Below, one piece after another: positions 24,034-24,482 of a stretch of DNA of 24,482 nucleotides (positions are counted from its first letter, which is position 1; every line of letters begins with the position of its first letter). The stretch is taken from the NCBI GenBank assembly GCA_964582415.1, contig CAZOSF010000037.1, positions 1 to 24,482 on the forward strand, in the 5' to 3' direction. The position numbers and the translations under genes were made by a program. The notes under the pieces were generated by a model. That model was not told where the DNA came from, made no database searches, and saw only the letters and a list, made by a program, of their open reading frames with translations. This DNA comes from CAZOSF01 sp964582415. GTDB lineage: Bacteria > Bacteroidota > Bacteroidia > Flavobacteriales > Flavobacteriaceae.

Positions 24034-24482
24034 ATGGATGAGAAAATTATTGACGAAGCAAAACAGGGACAATCCCTAGTATTGGAAAATCAGGAAGGGA
24101 ATACCAAAAAACTGTATATCGAAAGTTATGGTTGCCAGATGAATTTTAGCGACAGTGAAATCGTGGCTTCCATTCTGGCCAATCAGGGATATAACACTAC
24201 GCAGAAACTGGAAGAAGCCGATTTGGTTTTGGTAAACACCTGTTCGATACGTGACAAAGCCGAGCAAACCGTTCGCAAGCGCCTGGAACAATACAATGCG
24301 ATTAAAAAAATCAATCCTTCCATGAAGGTGGGGGTTTTAGGTTGTATGGCCGAACGCCTTAAAAGTAAGTTTCTAGAGGAGGAAAAGATTGTGGATATGG
24401 TGGTAGGCCCTGATGCTTATAAAGACCTTCCCAATTTGCTACAGGAAGTGGAAGAAGGCAGGGATGCAGTAAATGTGATCCT
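24034..24482 (+). CDS. miaB: tRNA-2-methylthio-N6-dimethylallyladenosine synthase MiaB, N-terminal part
   Basis: First 149 codons of the methylthiotransferase that adds a methylthio group to i6A37 of tRNAs; the gene continues beyond the window. The UPF0004 domain is present with its three auxiliary-cluster cysteines: SYGCQMNFSDSE (Cys34), NTCSIRDKAEQ (Cys70) and LGCMAERLK (Cys104). The radical SAM CxxxCxxC motif would lie past the edge. I chose the ATG at 24034 because flavobacterial MiaB proteins begin close to this MDEKIIDEAKQG segment and the promoter would leave a 48-base leader. An in-frame ATG at 23992 would add 14 residues but leave only about six bases of leader. Confidence 0.95.
   Translation, partial: MDEKIIDEAKQGQSLVLENQEGNTKKLYIESYGCQMNFSDSEIVASILANQGYNTTQKLEEADLVLVNTCSIRDKAEQTVRKRLEQYNAIKKINPSMKVGVLGCMAERLKSKFLEEEKIVDMVVGPDAYKDLPNLLQEVEEGRDAVNVI

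Overview
The window looks like a chromosomal segment of a marine-type flavobacterium (Bacteroidetes, Flavobacteriia). The support is a complete gldKLMN set (type IX secretion/gliding motor), promoters of the Bacteroidetes form TAnnTTTG with an upstream TTG-type -33 element, almost no Shine-Dalgarno sequences, a cysteine-free TopA with C-terminal repeats, and a MiaB N-terminus of the flavobacterial type. Nearly all genes are core or housekeeping. I see no insertion sequence, prophage, CRISPR array or integrase.

Layout. Positions 1-159 hold a cluster of inverted repeats and a tRNA terminator. An initiator tRNA gene (minus strand) lies at 160-232 with its own promoter. Positions 304-3783 (minus) form a tightly coupled four-gene unit: an Nramp-fold transporter, then pxpA, pxpB and pxpC, the ATP-dependent 5-oxoprolinase. 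The transporter lacks the residues that bind metal in true Nramps, so it may import the 5-oxoproline that PxpABC converts to glutamate. A plus-strand AsmA-like membrane-anchored protein (3839-5371) points away from this unit.

Positions 5372-11108 (minus) are a tripartite RND efflux operon: membrane fusion protein, RND pump, TolC-type outer membrane protein, and a coupled 59-residue CPXCG zinc-ribbon protein. The pump gene contains a 100-N assembly gap (9782-9881) that probably stands for about 300 bp. An ABC-F ATPase (11186-13105, minus) and a DUF983 protein (13172-13570, plus) diverge from a short promoter region. The DUF983 gene converges on, and overlaps, a DAO-family FAD oxidoreductase.

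Positions 14598-20524 (minus) carry gldK, gldL, gldM and gldN, preceded by a ureohydrolase-fold protein that has lost most metal-ligand residues, itself coupled to topA (20521-23016). A strong intrinsic terminator after gldN ends four bases before the likely start codon of the oxidoreductase gene. The window closes with a multi-pass membrane protein (23138-23872, minus) divergent from miaB, which runs off the right edge.

The most interesting points are the metal-site-less Nramp relative with pxpABC, the apparently inactive arginase-family protein beside the type IX motor genes, and the small zinc-ribbon gene attached to the efflux operon.
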